This document shows positions 40,722-50,156 of a DNA stretch of 64,000 nt, one piece after another (position 1 is the first letter of the stretch; every line of letters begins with the position of its first letter). The position numbers were made by a program, and so were the translations under genes. Below the pieces are notes generated by a model, which was not told the origin of the DNA, did not search any database, and saw nothing but the letters and a program-made list of their open reading frames with translations. This stretch comes from Shumkonia mesophila (GTDB lineage Bacteria; Pseudomonadota; Alphaproteobacteria; Rhodospirillales; Shumkoniaceae), in the NCBI RefSeq assembly GCF_026163695.1, contig NZ_JAOTID010000008.1, forward strand, positions 113,217 through 177,216, read 5' to 3'.

Positions 40722-42251
40722 TTACATGCCGGGGCCGTACTGCCACGGTGAAAACTCGCTGTCGCCGAGGCCCAATTCCTCGCTCTTCGACTTCTTGCCG
40801 GAGGCGACGGCCAGGATCTCCCGGAAAATGCGCTCGCCCATCTCGGCCACCGTTGCCTCGCCGTCGGCGATGACCCCGCAGTTGATGTCCATGTCGCCGG
40901 TGAGCCGCGTGAACATCGGCGTGTTGGTGGCCAGCTTGATGACCGGCGAGGGCTTGCACCCCCAGCCCGAGCCGCGGCCGGTGGTGAAGCAGTTGATGGT
41001 GGCGCCACCGGCGTTGATACCGGTGACCGAGTGGGGATCGTAGCCGGGTGTATCCATGAAGACGAACCCCTTGGACGTGACCGGCTCGGCGTATTCGACC
41101 ACCTCGACCATGTTGGTGGTACCGCCCTTCGACACCGCGCCCAGGGATTTTTCGAGGATGGTGGTAAGCCCGCCTTCCTTGTTGCCGGGCGAGGGGTTGT
41201 TGTCCATCTCGCCGCCCCGCTTGGCGGTGTAGTCTTCCCACCAGTGGATGCGCTCGACCAGCTTTTCACCGACGGTGCGCGACACGGCGCGGCGCGTCAG
41301 CAGATGTTCGGCGCCGTAAACCTCGGGCGTCTCGCCCAGCACGGCGGTGCCGCCGTGGCGCACCAGAAGATCGGCCGCCGCCCCCAAGGCCGGGTTGGCG
41401 GTGATGCCGGAATAGCCGTCGGAGCCGCCGCACTGCAGCCCCAGCATCAGGCGGTCGGCCGACACCGTCTGCCGCCGGGCCTTGTCGGCCTCGGGCAGCA
41501 TCTCGCGCACCAGCTCGACGCCGCGGCGGATGGTTTCCATCGAGCCGCCGGCATCCTGGATGTTGATGAAGCGGCTCATCCGGGTGTCCTTGAGCCCGTA
41601 GCGCTCGACGATGCTGTCCACCAGGTTGCTCTCGCAGCCCAGCCCGACCAGCACGAAACCGGCGACGTTGGGATTGGTGGCGTAACCGATGGTGCAGCGT
41701 TGCAGGATGTGGACGTCCTCGGTATCGACGCCGCGCCCGCAGCCGCCGCCGTGGGTCACCGGAAAGACGCCGTCGACGTGAGGAAAGGCCGAGAGCGCGT
41801 CGCCGCGGAAGGCGTCGGCGATGCGGTTGGTCACCGTGGCCGAGCAGTTGACCGTGCTGATCACCGCGATGTAGTTGCGCGTGCCCACCCGGCCGTCGGC
41901 CCGCACATAGCCTTCGAAGGTGGCACGCTCGGCCGGCGGAACCATCCCGGGGTCGCGGCAGTCGGACCCGAAGGCGTAGTCGCGATCGAAGCTGCCCATG
42001 CCGAGGTTGTGCAGATGGACGTGCTCGCCGGGCTTGATGGCGGCGGTGGCGAACCCGATGATCTGGCCGTACTTGCGGACCGGCTCGCCCTTGGCGATGG
42101 CCGCTGTCGCCACCTTGTGGCCGGCCCCCACCGGCTGGACAAGGGTCACACCCTCGCTCTCCAGGACGGAACCGGCGGCCAACGCCTCGCGGGCCACCAC
42201 CACGTTGTCCGTGGGGGCCAGGCGGATGATCGGGGTCTTATGAGCGCTCAT
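40722..42251 (-). CDS. UxaA family hydrolase/altronate dehydratase
   Basis: This 509-residue protein combines an N-terminal SAF domain (about 10-95, ending KPGEHVHLHNLGMG) with the UxaA/GarD dehydratase domain. Motifs are RVGTRNYIAVISTVNCSATV near 120, FPVTHGGGCGRGVDTEDVHI near 165, LGLQCGGSDGYSGITANPAL near 270 and the Cys/Gly segments NAGGATINCFTTGRGSGWGC near 415. This single-chain form matches altronate dehydratase, which makes 2-keto-3-deoxy acids in an iron-dependent way. The sugar acid used here is not proven. Lrp-type and E1-type genes lie upstream, but on their own promoters. Confidence 0.9.
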   Translation of the reverse strand: MSAHKTPIIRLAPTDNVVVAREALAAGSVLESEGVTLVQPVGAGHKVATAAIAKGEPVRKYGQIIGFATAAIKPGEHVHLHNLGMGSFDRDYAFGSDCRDPGMVPPAERATFEGYVRADGRVGTRNYIAVISTVNCSATVTNRIADAFRGDALSAFPHVDGVFPVTHGGGCGRGVDTEDVHILQRCTIGYATNPNVAGFVLVGLGCESNLVDSIVERYGLKDTRMSRFINIQDAGGSMETIRRGVELVREMLPEADKARRQTVSADRLMLGLQCGGSDGYSGITANPALGAAADLLVRHGGTAVLGETPEVYGAEHLLTRRAVSRTVGEKLVERIHWWEDYTAKRGGEMDNNPSPGNKEGGLTTILEKSLGAVSKGGTTNMVEVVEYAEPVTSKGFVFMDTPGYDPHSVTGINAGGATINCFTTGRGSGWGCKPSPVIKLATNTPMFTRLTGDMDINCGVIADGEATVAEMGERIFREILAVASGKKSKSEELGLGDSEFSPWQYGPGM

Positions 42252-42333
42252 GGTCTTTTTTCCTTCGGCCGAATGTGAGCGAAAGATAAGCGCGGGGGCG
42301 GCCCTGCGCCAATGGTTTAGTGCGGCGCCGTCG

Positions 42334-42813
42334 TCACGGGTTGCCGGGCAACGGCAGGGCGGTGCGGTACTTCACCTGGTTCAGCGCGAAGCTGGATCGG
42401 ATGTTGGCGACGCCGGCGATGCGCGTCAGGTGGTCGAGCAGAAAGCGCCGGAAAGTCGCCACGTCGGCCGCCACCACCCGCAGCAGATAGTCGGAGTCCC
42501 CCGTCATCAGATAGCACTCCATGACTTCCGGCAGGGCCCGTACCGCGCGTTCGAAGGCCTCCAGCCCCGTCTCCACCTGCTTTTCCAGGGTGACGCTGAC
42601 GAACACGCTGACCGGCATGCCGGCGACGACCGGGTCGAGCAGGGTGGCGTAGCGCGCGATCACTCCCGATTCCTCCAGCTCGCGGACGCGGCGCAGGCAG
42701 GCCGAGGCGGACAATCCGACGGTCCGCGCCAGATCGGCGTTGGAGATGCGGGCATCCTCCTGGAGACGCTCCAGGATGCGGCGGTCGATTGCGTCTAGAT
42801 GACGATTTTGCAA
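42334..42813 (-). CDS. Lrp/AsnC family transcriptional regulator
   Basis: This 159-residue protein has the Lrp layout: winged HTH at about 5-55 ([20 protein letters not shown], then [20 protein letters not shown]) and the RAM ligand domain at about 70-150 ([20 protein letters not shown]). No ATG fits; a TTG complementary to 42811-42813, with GAAAGG about nine bases upstream, matches the family N-terminus. It is divergent from the E1-type dehydrogenase gene, which it probably controls, as MdeR does for mdeB in Pseudomonas putida. The likely effector is an amino acid. Confidence 0.92.
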   Translation of the reverse strand: MQNRHLDAIDRRILERLQEDARISNADLARTVGLSASACLRRVRELEESGVIARYATLLDPVVAGMPVSVFVSVTLEKQVETGLEAFERAVRALPEVMECYLMTGDSDYLLRVVAADVATFRRFLLDHLTRIAGVANIRSSFALNQVKYRTALPLPGNP

Positions 42814-42949
42814 CGATTGCGCCTTTCTATCGGGATTATTAGACAAGATATTGCGAGCATATGCCACTTTCCGGCAATCTTCGCAACCATCGGCGTTACC
42901 GGCCGTGCTATCATCCGCCGATCGATCACTGCCGCCACGGAAGACGCCT

Positions 42950-45367
42950 ATGACTGTCGGAACCGCTCCTGCCCTCACCGCCATCGCCGGCGGCAAGCCG
43001 CTACGCCGTCCCGCCGACGCGACGCCGGCAGTCGGCCCCGATACCCTCGCCGTGCTGCGGGAGATGGAGCGCAAGGCCCTGTGGCTGTCGTGCTGGATGA
43101 TCCATCACGCCAACCATGTGCGTCCCTCGCGGGACGGCCTCAAGGTCGGCGGCCATCAGGCCTCCTGCGCCTCGTCGGCCACCGCGCTCACCGCCCTTTA
43201 CCTCAACGTGCTGAGGCCCGAGGACCGGGTGGCGGTCAAGCCCCACGCGGCGCCGGTGTTCCACGCCCTGCAATATCTGTTGGGCCGCGAGCCGCTGGAT
43301 CATCTGGTCAATTTCCGGGCCCTCGGCGGCGCCCAGTCCTATCCGTCGCGCACCAAGGACGCCGACGACGTCGACTTCTCGACCGGCTCGGTCGGCCTTG
43401 GCGTCGGGGCGACGCTGTTCGCCGCGCTGGTGCAGGATTACGTCCGCCTGCACGGCTGGCTTCCCGCCGCACGGCCGGACGGCCGGATGATCGCCGTCAT
43501 GGGCGACGCCGAACTCGACGAGGGCAACGTCTTCGAGGCGCTTCTCGAAGGCTGGAAGCACGATGTCCGGAACCTGTGGTGGATCATCGACTACAACCGC
43601 CAGAGCCTGGACGGCGTGACCAACGATTTCCTGTTCAGGAAGATCCGGGACTTCTTCCGCACCGTCGGCTGGAAGGTGATCATCCTGAAGTATGGCAAGC
43701 GGCTGGAGGCCGCCTTCGAGGGGCCGGCCGGAGAGGCGCTGAAGAAATGGATCGACGACTGCCCCAACCCGCTCTACTCGGCGCTCTGCTTCAAGGGCGG
43801 CGCCGCGTGGCGCCAGCATCTGGCCCACGACTTGGGCGGCACCAGCGGATTTCGAACCTTCCTCGATGGCCATGACGACGCCTCGCTCCACGCGCTCATG
43901 ACCAATCTGGCCGGCCACGACATGGAATCGATGCTGGAGGCCTTCCACGCGGTCAAATCCGACGCCCCCCATTGTTTCGTCGCCTATACCATCAAGGGCA
44001 TGGGCCTGCCGCTGGCCGGCCACAAGGACAACCATTCGGGACTGATGACGCCCGACCAGATGGAAGCCTTCCGGGCCGCCATGGGCATCGAGCCCGGCCG
44101 CGAATGGGACCGCTTCGCCGGGCTCTCCTACGACGAGGCGGCCCTGCGGACCTTCCTGGAAGACACGCCCCTGGCCCGCACCAAGCCGGCCGCGCTGCCG
44201 CCCGCCATCGCCGTCGCCCCCATCTCCGCGCCGGCGGCCGAGACGATGTCGACCCAGGAAGCCTTCGGGCGCATCATGACCGATCTCGGCAAGCGCGACG
44301 ACGAGTTGGGCCGGCGCGTCGTCACCACGTCGCCCGACGTCACGGTGTCGACGAACCTGGGTGGCTGGGTGAACCACAAGCGCCTGTTCAGCCGCGAGCG
44401 CCAGCAGGACGTCTTCCGCCTGGAGGGCGTGCCCTCGCCGCAGCGCTGGGGCAAGCGGCCGGAAGGCCAGCACATCGAGTTGGGCATCGCCGAGAACAAC
44501 CTGTTCCTGCTGCTTTCCGCCCTGGGACTTTCCGACCGCTTGTTCGGCGAGCGGCTGCTGCCGGTGGGCGCGCTCTACGATCCCTTCATCGCCCGCGGCC
44601 TCGATGCGCTCACCTACGGCTGCTACGCCGATGCCCGCTTCATGGTGGTCGGCACGCCGTCGGGCATCTCGCTGGCCCCCGAGGGGGGCGCGCACCAGTC
44701 CGTCACCACGCCGCTGATCGGCCTCGGCCAGCCGGGACTGACCGCCTTCGAACCGGCCTTCGCCGACGAACTGGCCGCCGTCATGGAATGGGGCTTCGCC
44801 CACATGCAGGCGGAAAAGGGCGGCTCGGTCTACCTGCGCCTCAGTACCCGGCCCGTCCATCAGCCGGCGCGCCCGATGACGGAGGATCTTCGCGACGCCG
44901 TGCTGTCGGGCGGCTACTGGCTCCGCGAACCCGCCCCCGGCGCCGAACTGGCCGTCGTCTATACCGGCGTCGTGGCGCCCGAGGCGCTGGCAGCCTTCGA
45001 ACAGATCCAGGAGGACATTCCCGGTGCCGGGCTGCTGGCCGTCACCTCGGCCGACCGCCTGCATGCCGGCTGGCGGGCCGCTCAGCGCGCCCGTGCCCAG
45101 GGGATGGGCGGCGATCCGGCCCGCGTCGAGACCCTGCTCGGCCGACTGGCTTCCGACGCCGCGCTGATTTCCGTGATCGACGGCCATCCGGCGACGCTGG
45201 CCTGGATCGGCGGCGTCGGCCGTTACCGCGCCTATCCGTTGGGGGTCGAGCGTTTCGGGCAGTCCGGCGACATCCCCGACCTCTATCGGACGCACGGTAT
45301 CGATGCCGCCGCCATCCTGGATGCCGCCGCCGCAGCCTGCCTGGAGCGCCTGCGCGGTTCCGCCTGA
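42950..45367 (+). CDS. Homodimeric E1-type 2-oxoacid dehydrogenase / transketolase-like protein (MdeB-like)
   Basis: This 805-residue ThDP enzyme is of the AceE/MdeB kind. It shows [20 protein letters not shown] near 66, [17 protein letters not shown] near 142, the ThDP motif [16 protein letters not shown] near 182-197 (GDxE...N-type) and [12 protein letters not shown] near 360. The pyrimidine domain has [16 protein letters not shown] near 508 and [20 protein letters not shown] near 565. It is about 80 residues shorter than E. coli AceE (887), and no E2 or E3 genes follow. The Lrp-paired arrangement recalls P. putida MdeB, which acts on 2-ketobutyrate from methionine. The substrate is inferred. 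Confidence 0.85.
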   Translation: MTVGTAPALTAIAGGKPLRRPADATPAVGPDTLAVLREMERKALWLSCWMIHHANHVRPSRDGLKVGGHQASCASSATALTALYLNVLRPEDRVAVKPHAAPVFHALQYLLGREPLDHLVNFRALGGAQSYPSRTKDADDVDFSTGSVGLGVGATLFAALVQDYVRLHGWLPAARPDGRMIAVMGDAELDEGNVFEALLEGWKHDVRNLWWIIDYNRQSLDGVTNDFLFRKIRDFFRTVGWKVIILKYGKRLEAAFEGPAGEALKKWIDDCPNPLYSALCFKGGAAWRQHLAHDLGGTSGFRTFLDGHDDASLHALMTNLAGHDMESMLEAFHAVKSDAPHCFVAYTIKGMGLPLAGHKDNHSGLMTPDQMEAFRAAMGIEPGREWDRFAGLSYDEAALRTFLEDTPLARTKPAALPPAIAVAPISAPAAETMSTQEAFGRIMTDLGKRDDELGRRVVTTSPDVTVSTNLGGWVNHKRLFSRERQQDVFRLEGVPSPQRWGKRPEGQHIELGIAENNLFLLLSALGLSDRLFGERLLPVGALYDPFIARGLDALTYGCYADARFMVVGTPSGISLAPEGGAHQSVTTPLIGLGQPGLTAFEPAFADELAAVMEWGFAHMQAEKGGSVYLRLSTRPVHQPARPMTEDLRDAVLSGGYWLREPAPGAELAVVYTGVVAPEALAAFEQIQEDIPGAGLLAVTSADRLHAGWRAAQRARAQGMGGDPARVETLLGRLASDAALISVIDGHPATLAWIGGVGRYRAYPLGVERFGQSGDIPDLYRTHGIDAAAILDAAAAACLERLRGSA

Positions 45368-45484
45368 AGGCATCGACCGCTATTTTGTGAATTAAACGGA
45401 TTCCAGATTGCTCCGCCGGCCGTTATTGGGTGAAATGGCGACCGGCACGCGTGTGCGGTGGCAGTCTTCCCGGGGGGTCCGATC

Positions 45485-46444
45485 ATGAAACCTGTCGTTC
45501 TCGTCACCCGCAAGTTGCCCGATGCCGTCGAGGCGCGGCTTCGCCGCGATTACGAGGCCCGCCTCAACCCCACCGACACCCTCTATTCGGCCGAGCAGAT
45601 CATCGAACGGGCCCAAGGCGCCGACGCCATCCTGCCCTGTCACACCGAGAAGTTCACCGCCGAGGTGATCGCCCGCCTGCCCAAGAGCGTGCGCGCCATC
45701 GCCAACTTCTCGGTCGGCTATGACCACGTCGATGTCGCGGCCGCCAAGGCGCGCGGCCTCGTCGTCACCAACACCCCCGACGTGCTGTCCGACGCCACCG
45801 CCGAACTGACCCTGATGTTGATGCTGGGCGCCGCGCGCCGCGCCAGCGAGGGCGAACGGCTGGTGCGCACCCGCCAGTGGAAGGACTGGAGCCCCAGCTT
45901 CATGGTCGGCACCCAGATGACCGGCAAGCGGTTGGGCATCCTGGGCATGGGCCGGGTCGGGCGGGTCACCGCCAGACGGGCCCGCGGCTTCGAGATGGAA
46001 ATCCATTACAACGACCTCCACCGGCTTCCCGCGGAGCTCGAAGAGGGGGCCATCTTCCATCCCGCGCCTGAGGACCTGATGCCCCATTGCGATTTCCTGG
46101 CCATTCATTGCGTGGCCAGCCCTGAGACCCACAAGCTGGTCAACGCCAAGCTGATTTCGCGGCTGCCGAAAGGCGCCATCGTGGTCAACGCCAGCCGCGG
46201 CAGCGTCGTCGACGACGACGCCCTGATCGCCGCGCTGAAATCCGGCCATCTGGCGGCGGCTGGCCTCGACGTCTACAACGACGAGCCCGACATCAAGCCA
46301 GGTTATCGCGAGCTGACCAATGCCTTCCTGATGCCGCACATCGGCAGCGCCACCCGCGAGACCCGGGACGCCATGGGCTTCAGGGCGCTCGACAATCTGG
46401 ACGCCATCTTCGCCGGCCGCCAACCCAAGGACCGGGTGGCTTAA
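45485..46444 (+). CDS. D-2-hydroxyacid dehydrogenase (glyoxylate/hydroxypyruvate reductase type)
   Basis: This 319-residue NAD(P)-dependent enzyme reduces a 2-oxo acid such as glyoxylate or hydroxypyruvate. It has ANFSVGYDHVDVAAAKARGL near 78-97, the Rossmann motif GKRLGILGMGRVGRVTA near 143, the catalytic Arg in NASRGSVVDDDAL near 237, Glu in DVYNDEPD near 268 and the catalytic His in LMPHIGSATRETR near 292. The start is ATG 45485 (MKPVVLVTRKLP). It lies 118 bases after the E1-type gene and before the TRAP operon. The presence of gcl and glcD in the window suggests a role in glyoxylate turnover. Confidence 0.92.
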   Translation: MKPVVLVTRKLPDAVEARLRRDYEARLNPTDTLYSAEQIIERAQGADAILPCHTEKFTAEVIARLPKSVRAIANFSVGYDHVDVAAAKARGLVVTNTPDVLSDATAELTLMLMLGAARRASEGERLVRTRQWKDWSPSFMVGTQMTGKRLGILGMGRVGRVTARRARGFEMEIHYNDLHRLPAELEEGAIFHPAPEDLMPHCDFLAIHCVASPETHKLVNAKLISRLPKGAIVVNASRGSVVDDDALIAALKSGHLAAAGLDVYNDEPDIKPGYRELTNAFLMPHIGSATRETRDAMGFRALDNLDAIFAGRQPKDRVA

Positions 46445-46865
46445 GAAGGGTCGCAAGCCCGCCTGTCGAGTCGCGCCGCCGGTCGTTATGTGCGCTATGG
46501 TTGTTTTTCATTGCATAGAATACCGCCGGCCGGTTTCGCCATGCCCGCCCCGTACGCGCCTTGCGGTGTAAATTCCTGAGGCACATTGCCCTCAGAAAGA
46601 TTGTGATAATGCTGCGCTCTCTCAAATTACGAAAATCTTATAAAATCGGTTGAAGAACGCCGAAAAATACCGGACTGTAGGGTGTGTTGAATGATCGTAC
46701 GACGCATTCTCGCAATCGTCGATTGTCCAACATCCGGTCCCGGAGGATGGAAAATCGGAGGCAACGGACAGGCCGCAAGGCGAAATCAACAAATCAAAAA
46801 ACCACTCTCAGGGCGCGGTTTTCCCAATGGCTTCACGCAACTCTCACAGACGGGGAGGTGAGACG
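46445..46865. promoter_or_regulatory. Upstream region of the TRAP operon, 421 bp
   Basis: The part from about 46570 to 46660 is AT-rich (for example TTGTGATAATG and TCTTATAAAATCGG) and likely holds the promoter. The last 40 bases lead into GGGGAGGTGAG, the ribosome site of dctP. A 68-codon frame over 46684-46890 is Arg-rich and not convincing. No terminator for the upstream dehydrogenase was found. Confidence 0.45.
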
Positions 46866-47990
46866 ATGGAAAAGACCAAAGAGAACGTAACGCGCCGTAA
46901 GTTTCTGAAAGCGGGCGCCGTCGTGGCGGGCGGCGCCGCGGCGACGGTTGCGATGCCGAACGTGTCCCGTGCCCAGACGGTCACCCTCAAGATGCAGGGT
47001 GCCTGGGGCGCGAACGACATTTTCAACGAGATGGCCGCCGATTACGTCAAGCGGGTCAACGACCTGGCGGGCGGTCGCATGAAGATCGACTATCTGGTCG
47101 AAGGCGCGGTCGTCAAGGCGTTCCAGGTCATGGACGCCGTGCATCGCGGCGTGCTCGACGCCGGCCATCAGGTGACGGTGTACTGGTACGGCAAGAACAA
47201 GGTCGCCTCGCTGTTCGGCACCGGCCCCGTGTGGGGCCAGAACGCCCACCACATCCTGGGTTGGATCCACTATGGCGGCGGCAAGGAACTCTATGCCGAA
47301 GTCATCAAAACCCTCGGCCTCAACGTGGTCGGCTTCTTCGCCATGCCGATGCCGACCCAGCCCCTCGGCTGGTTCAAAAAGGCGGTGACGACCGGTGCCG
47401 ACATGAACGGCCTCAAGTACCGCACGGTGGGCTTGGCCGCCGACGTCTTCCAGGAAATGGGCGTCCGAGTGACCCAGCTTCCCGGCGGCGAAATCGTGCC
47501 GGCCCTGGAAAAGGGCGTCATTGACGCCTTCGAGTACAACAACCCCACCTCGGACATGCGCTTCGGCGCCGCCGACGTCGCCAAGAACTACATGATGGGC
47601 AGCTACCATCAGGCGGCGGAGTTCTTCGAGATCCTGTTCAACAAGGACAAGTTCGACGCGCTGGCGCCCGAGCAGCAGAAGATCCTCGAGTACGCGGCCG
47701 AGGCGGCCTCGACCAACAACTTCTCGAAGGCGCTCGACAACTACTCGCGTGACCTTCAGGAGCTGAAGAAGAAGGGTGTCGCGATCAAGCGGACACCGAA
47801 GGGCGTCTTCGAGGACCAGCTCAAGGCCTGGGATAAGGTAACGGCCAAGCTGATGGAAGATCCGCTGTTCAAGAAGGTGGCGGAATCCCAGAAGGCATGG
47901 TCGCACCGGGTCGCCTACTACGAACTGTTGAACGCGGCGGACTACAAAGCCGCCTTCGACCACCACTTCCCCGGCGAGCTTGGCTTCTAG
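46866..47990 (+). CDS. TRAP transporter solute-binding protein, DctP type
   Basis: This 374-residue periplasmic binding protein has a twin-arginine signal (NVTRRKFLKAGAVVAGGAAA), so it is probably exported folded. The binding fold includes FQVMDAVHRGVLDAGHQVT near 80, FAMPMPTQPLGWFKK near 157, GLKYRTVGLAADVFQEMG near 180 and PGGEIVPALEKGVIDAFEYN near 205-224. This resembles the mannitol/chloroaromatic and 2-oxo acid (TakP-like) branch, which often binds monocarboxylates through the Arg in KYRT. A strong GGGGAGGTGAG precedes the ATG. The dctQ and dctM genes follow directly. Confidence 0.95.
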   Translation: MEKTKENVTRRKFLKAGAVVAGGAAATVAMPNVSRAQTVTLKMQGAWGANDIFNEMAADYVKRVNDLAGGRMKIDYLVEGAVVKAFQVMDAVHRGVLDAGHQVTVYWYGKNKVASLFGTGPVWGQNAHHILGWIHYGGGKELYAEVIKTLGLNVVGFFAMPMPTQPLGWFKKAVTTGADMNGLKYRTVGLAADVFQEMGVRVTQLPGGEIVPALEKGVIDAFEYNNPTSDMRFGAADVAKNYMMGSYHQAAEFFEILFNKDKFDALAPEQQKILEYAAEAASTNNFSKALDNYSRDLQELKKKGVAIKRTPKGVFEDQLKAWDKVTAKLMEDPLFKKVAESQKAWSHRVAYYELLNAADYKAAFDHHFPGELGF

Positions 47991-48095
47991 AAGCCAAGGG
48001 TTCGCCGGTGTCCAAAGCTGGCAATGGGATGGAGGGTGACGCCGCCCGGCGTCACCCCACCCTTGTCATCGGAACCCCCCATCAAGAGCCATTCC

Positions 48096-48770
48096 ATGAA
48101 ACACATCCTTGATTTCATCGAGGGCATCAGCGTGTGGACCGGCAAGAGCTTCGCCTGGTGCATCCTGATCCTCGCCCTGGCCACCACCTACGAGGTGTTC
48201 GTGCGCTATGTGCTGCGCGACCCCACGGCGTGGGCCTTCGATATTAGTTATATGATGTACGGCGCGCTGTTCATGATGGCCGGCGCCTATACCCTTTCCC
48301 GCGACGCCCACGTCCGGGGCGACGTCATTTTCCGCCTGTGGCCGCCGCGCATGCAGGCGGCCATCGAAATAACCCTGCTCTTCCTCTTCCTGTTTCCCGG
48401 CATGGCCGCGCTGGTCTATGCCGGCACCGACTACGCCATGGATTCCTGGCGCTGGAAGGAAGCCAGCATCAACAGCCCGATCGGCATTCCCGTCTATCCG
48501 CTGAAGACTCTGCTGCCGATCGCCGCGGCGGCGGTGTTCCTGCAGGGCATCGTCGAGGTGGGGCGCTGCATCCGGTGCCTTAGGACCGGGCAGTGGCCGC
48601 CACGCGCCCACGACGTCGAGGAAACGGAAACGGCGATCCTCCAGCAGGTCGAGCACGAACGCAAGCGCATGGCCGAAATGGCGGCATTGCGGGGGATTTC
48701 GGTGGAGGAACTGGAAGCCGAACTGGCCAGCCAGGAGGTCGTCGCCCACAAGGAGGGAGACCCCCGATGA
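48096..48770 (+). CDS. TRAP transporter small permease, DctQ type
   Basis: This 224-residue inner-membrane protein has four predicted helices at about 12-165, with the DctQ signatures VFVRYVLRDPTAWAFDISYM near 42 and GAYTLSRDAHVRGDV near 72. A soluble C-terminal extension of about 50 residues (ETETAILQQVEHERKRMAEM) is a charged coiled coil not found in the shortest DctQ proteins. ATG 48096 matches the family start. The TGA overlaps the dctM ATG, so the two membrane subunits are translationally coupled. Confidence 0.94.
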   Translation: MKHILDFIEGISVWTGKSFAWCILILALATTYEVFVRYVLRDPTAWAFDISYMMYGALFMMAGAYTLSRDAHVRGDVIFRLWPPRMQAAIEITLLFLFLFPGMAALVYAGTDYAMDSWRWKEASINSPIGIPVYPLKTLLPIAAAAVFLQGIVEVGRCIRCLRTGQWPPRAHDVEETETAILQQVEHERKRMAEMAALRGISVEELEAELASQEVVAHKEGDPR

Positions 48771-50125
48771 CCGATCCCCAGGTCGCCATTTTCATGCTGG
48801 GGATTTTCGTCCTCGTCATCCTGTTGGGCTTCCCCATCGCCTTCACCCTGCTGGCCATGGGCTTCGGCTTCGGCTACTTCGCCTACGCCACCCCCGATCA
48901 GTGGGACCACATCTTCCGCAACCGAATTTTCGACCTGATGGTCAATCAGACCTATTCGGTCATGATCAACGACGTGCTGGTGGCGGTGCCGTTGTTCCTG
49001 TTCATGGGCTACGTGGTCGAACGGGCCAACATCGTGGACCGACTGTTCTACAGCCTGAACATCGCCACCCGGCACATCCCGGCCTCGATGGCGGTGGCTG
49101 CGCTGTTGACCTGCGCCATCTTCGCCACGGCGACAGGCATCGTCGGCGCCGTCGTCACCCTGATGGGCCTGCTGGCATTCCCGGCCCTGCTCAAGGCCGG
49201 CTACGACGAACGCTTTTCGGCGGGCATCATCTGCGCCGGCGGCTGCCTGGGCATCCTCATCCCGCCCAGCATCATGCTGATCGTCTATGGGGCGACGGCC
49301 GCCGTTTCGGTGGTCAAGCTCTACGCCGCGGCCATGGCGCCTGGATTCATGCTGGCCGGACTCTACGTCCTTTACGCGATCGGCCGGGCGCTGATCAATC
49401 CGAGCCTCGCCCCCAAGCCACCCAAGGAAGAGACCGAGATGCCGATGGGTCAGCTGATCACCATGCTGCTGACCTCGTTCGTGCCGCTGGCCATCCTCAT
49501 CCTGGCGGTGCTGGGCGCCATCCTGTTCGGGCTGGCCACGCCGACCGAGGCGGCGGCCGTCGGGGCCACGGGCAGCCTGGTGCTGGCCCTCGCCTATGGC
49601 GCGCTGAACTGGAAGATGCTGAAGGAATCGGTCTATCTCACCATGCGCACGTCGGCCATGGTGTGCTGGCTGTTCGTCGGCTCGTGGACCTTCTCGTCGG
49701 TGTTCTCGTACCTCGGCGGCCACGACGTCATCCAGCAGTTCGTCATCGGGCTCGATCTGTCGCCGCTGATGTTCCTGATTCTCGCCCAGGTAATCATCTT
49801 CCTGCTGGGCTGGCCGCTGGAATGGAGCGAGATCATCATCATCTTCGTTCCGATCTTCCTGCCGATGCTGGGGCACTTCAACGTCGACCCGCTGTTCTTC
49901 GGCATCCTGGTGGCGCTCAACCTGCAGACCTCGTTCCTGACGCCGCCGATGGCGATGGCCGCCTATTACCTGAAGGGCGTGGCGCCGCCGCACGTGCAGC
50001 TCATGAGCATCTTCCGCGGCTGCATGCCTTTCCTGTTCATGGTGTTGCTCGCCATGATCATCCTATACAACTTCCCGCAGATCGCGACCGGCCTGCCGGA
50101 TTACCTGTACGGACCAGGCCGGTAG
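48767..50125 (+). CDS. TRAP transporter large permease, DctM type
   Basis: This 452-residue, mostly hydrophobic protein has 11-13 membrane helices. Typical DctM features are VAVPLFLFMGYVVERANIVD near 78-97, the first discontinuous helix TGIVGAVVTLMGLLAFPALL near 125 and GCLGILIPPSIMLIVYGATA near 160. TPTEAAAVGATGSLVLALAY near 262 and the C-terminal QTSFLTPPMAMAAYYLKGVA near 390 complete the set. It forms the Na+-driven solute channel with DctQ and the periplasmic DctP. It overlaps dctQ by four bases and is followed 31 bases later by an amidase, which hints that the imported solute carries an amide. Confidence 0.96.
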   Translation: MTDPQVAIFMLGIFVLVILLGFPIAFTLLAMGFGFGYFAYATPDQWDHIFRNRIFDLMVNQTYSVMINDVLVAVPLFLFMGYVVERANIVDRLFYSLNIATRHIPASMAVAALLTCAIFATATGIVGAVVTLMGLLAFPALLKAGYDERFSAGIICAGGCLGILIPPSIMLIVYGATAAVSVVKLYAAAMAPGFMLAGLYVLYAIGRALINPSLAPKPPKEETEMPMGQLITMLLTSFVPLAILILAVLGAILFGLATPTEAAAVGATGSLVLALAYGALNWKMLKESVYLTMRTSAMVCWLFVGSWTFSSVFSYLGGHDVIQQFVIGLDLSPLMFLILAQVIIFLLGWPLEWSEIIIIFVPIFLPMLGHFNVDPLFFGILVALNLQTSFLTPPMAMAAYYLKGVAPPHVQLMSIFRGCMPFLFMVLLAMIILYNFPQIATGLPDYLYGPGR

Positions 50126-50156
50126 CGGGATCGAACCAAGCGGGAGAAGACATGGA

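Noticed and set aside
46684-46890. 68-codon Arg-rich frame before dctP
   Set aside because: It has no good ribosome site and atypical composition, and it overlaps the dctP start in another frame.
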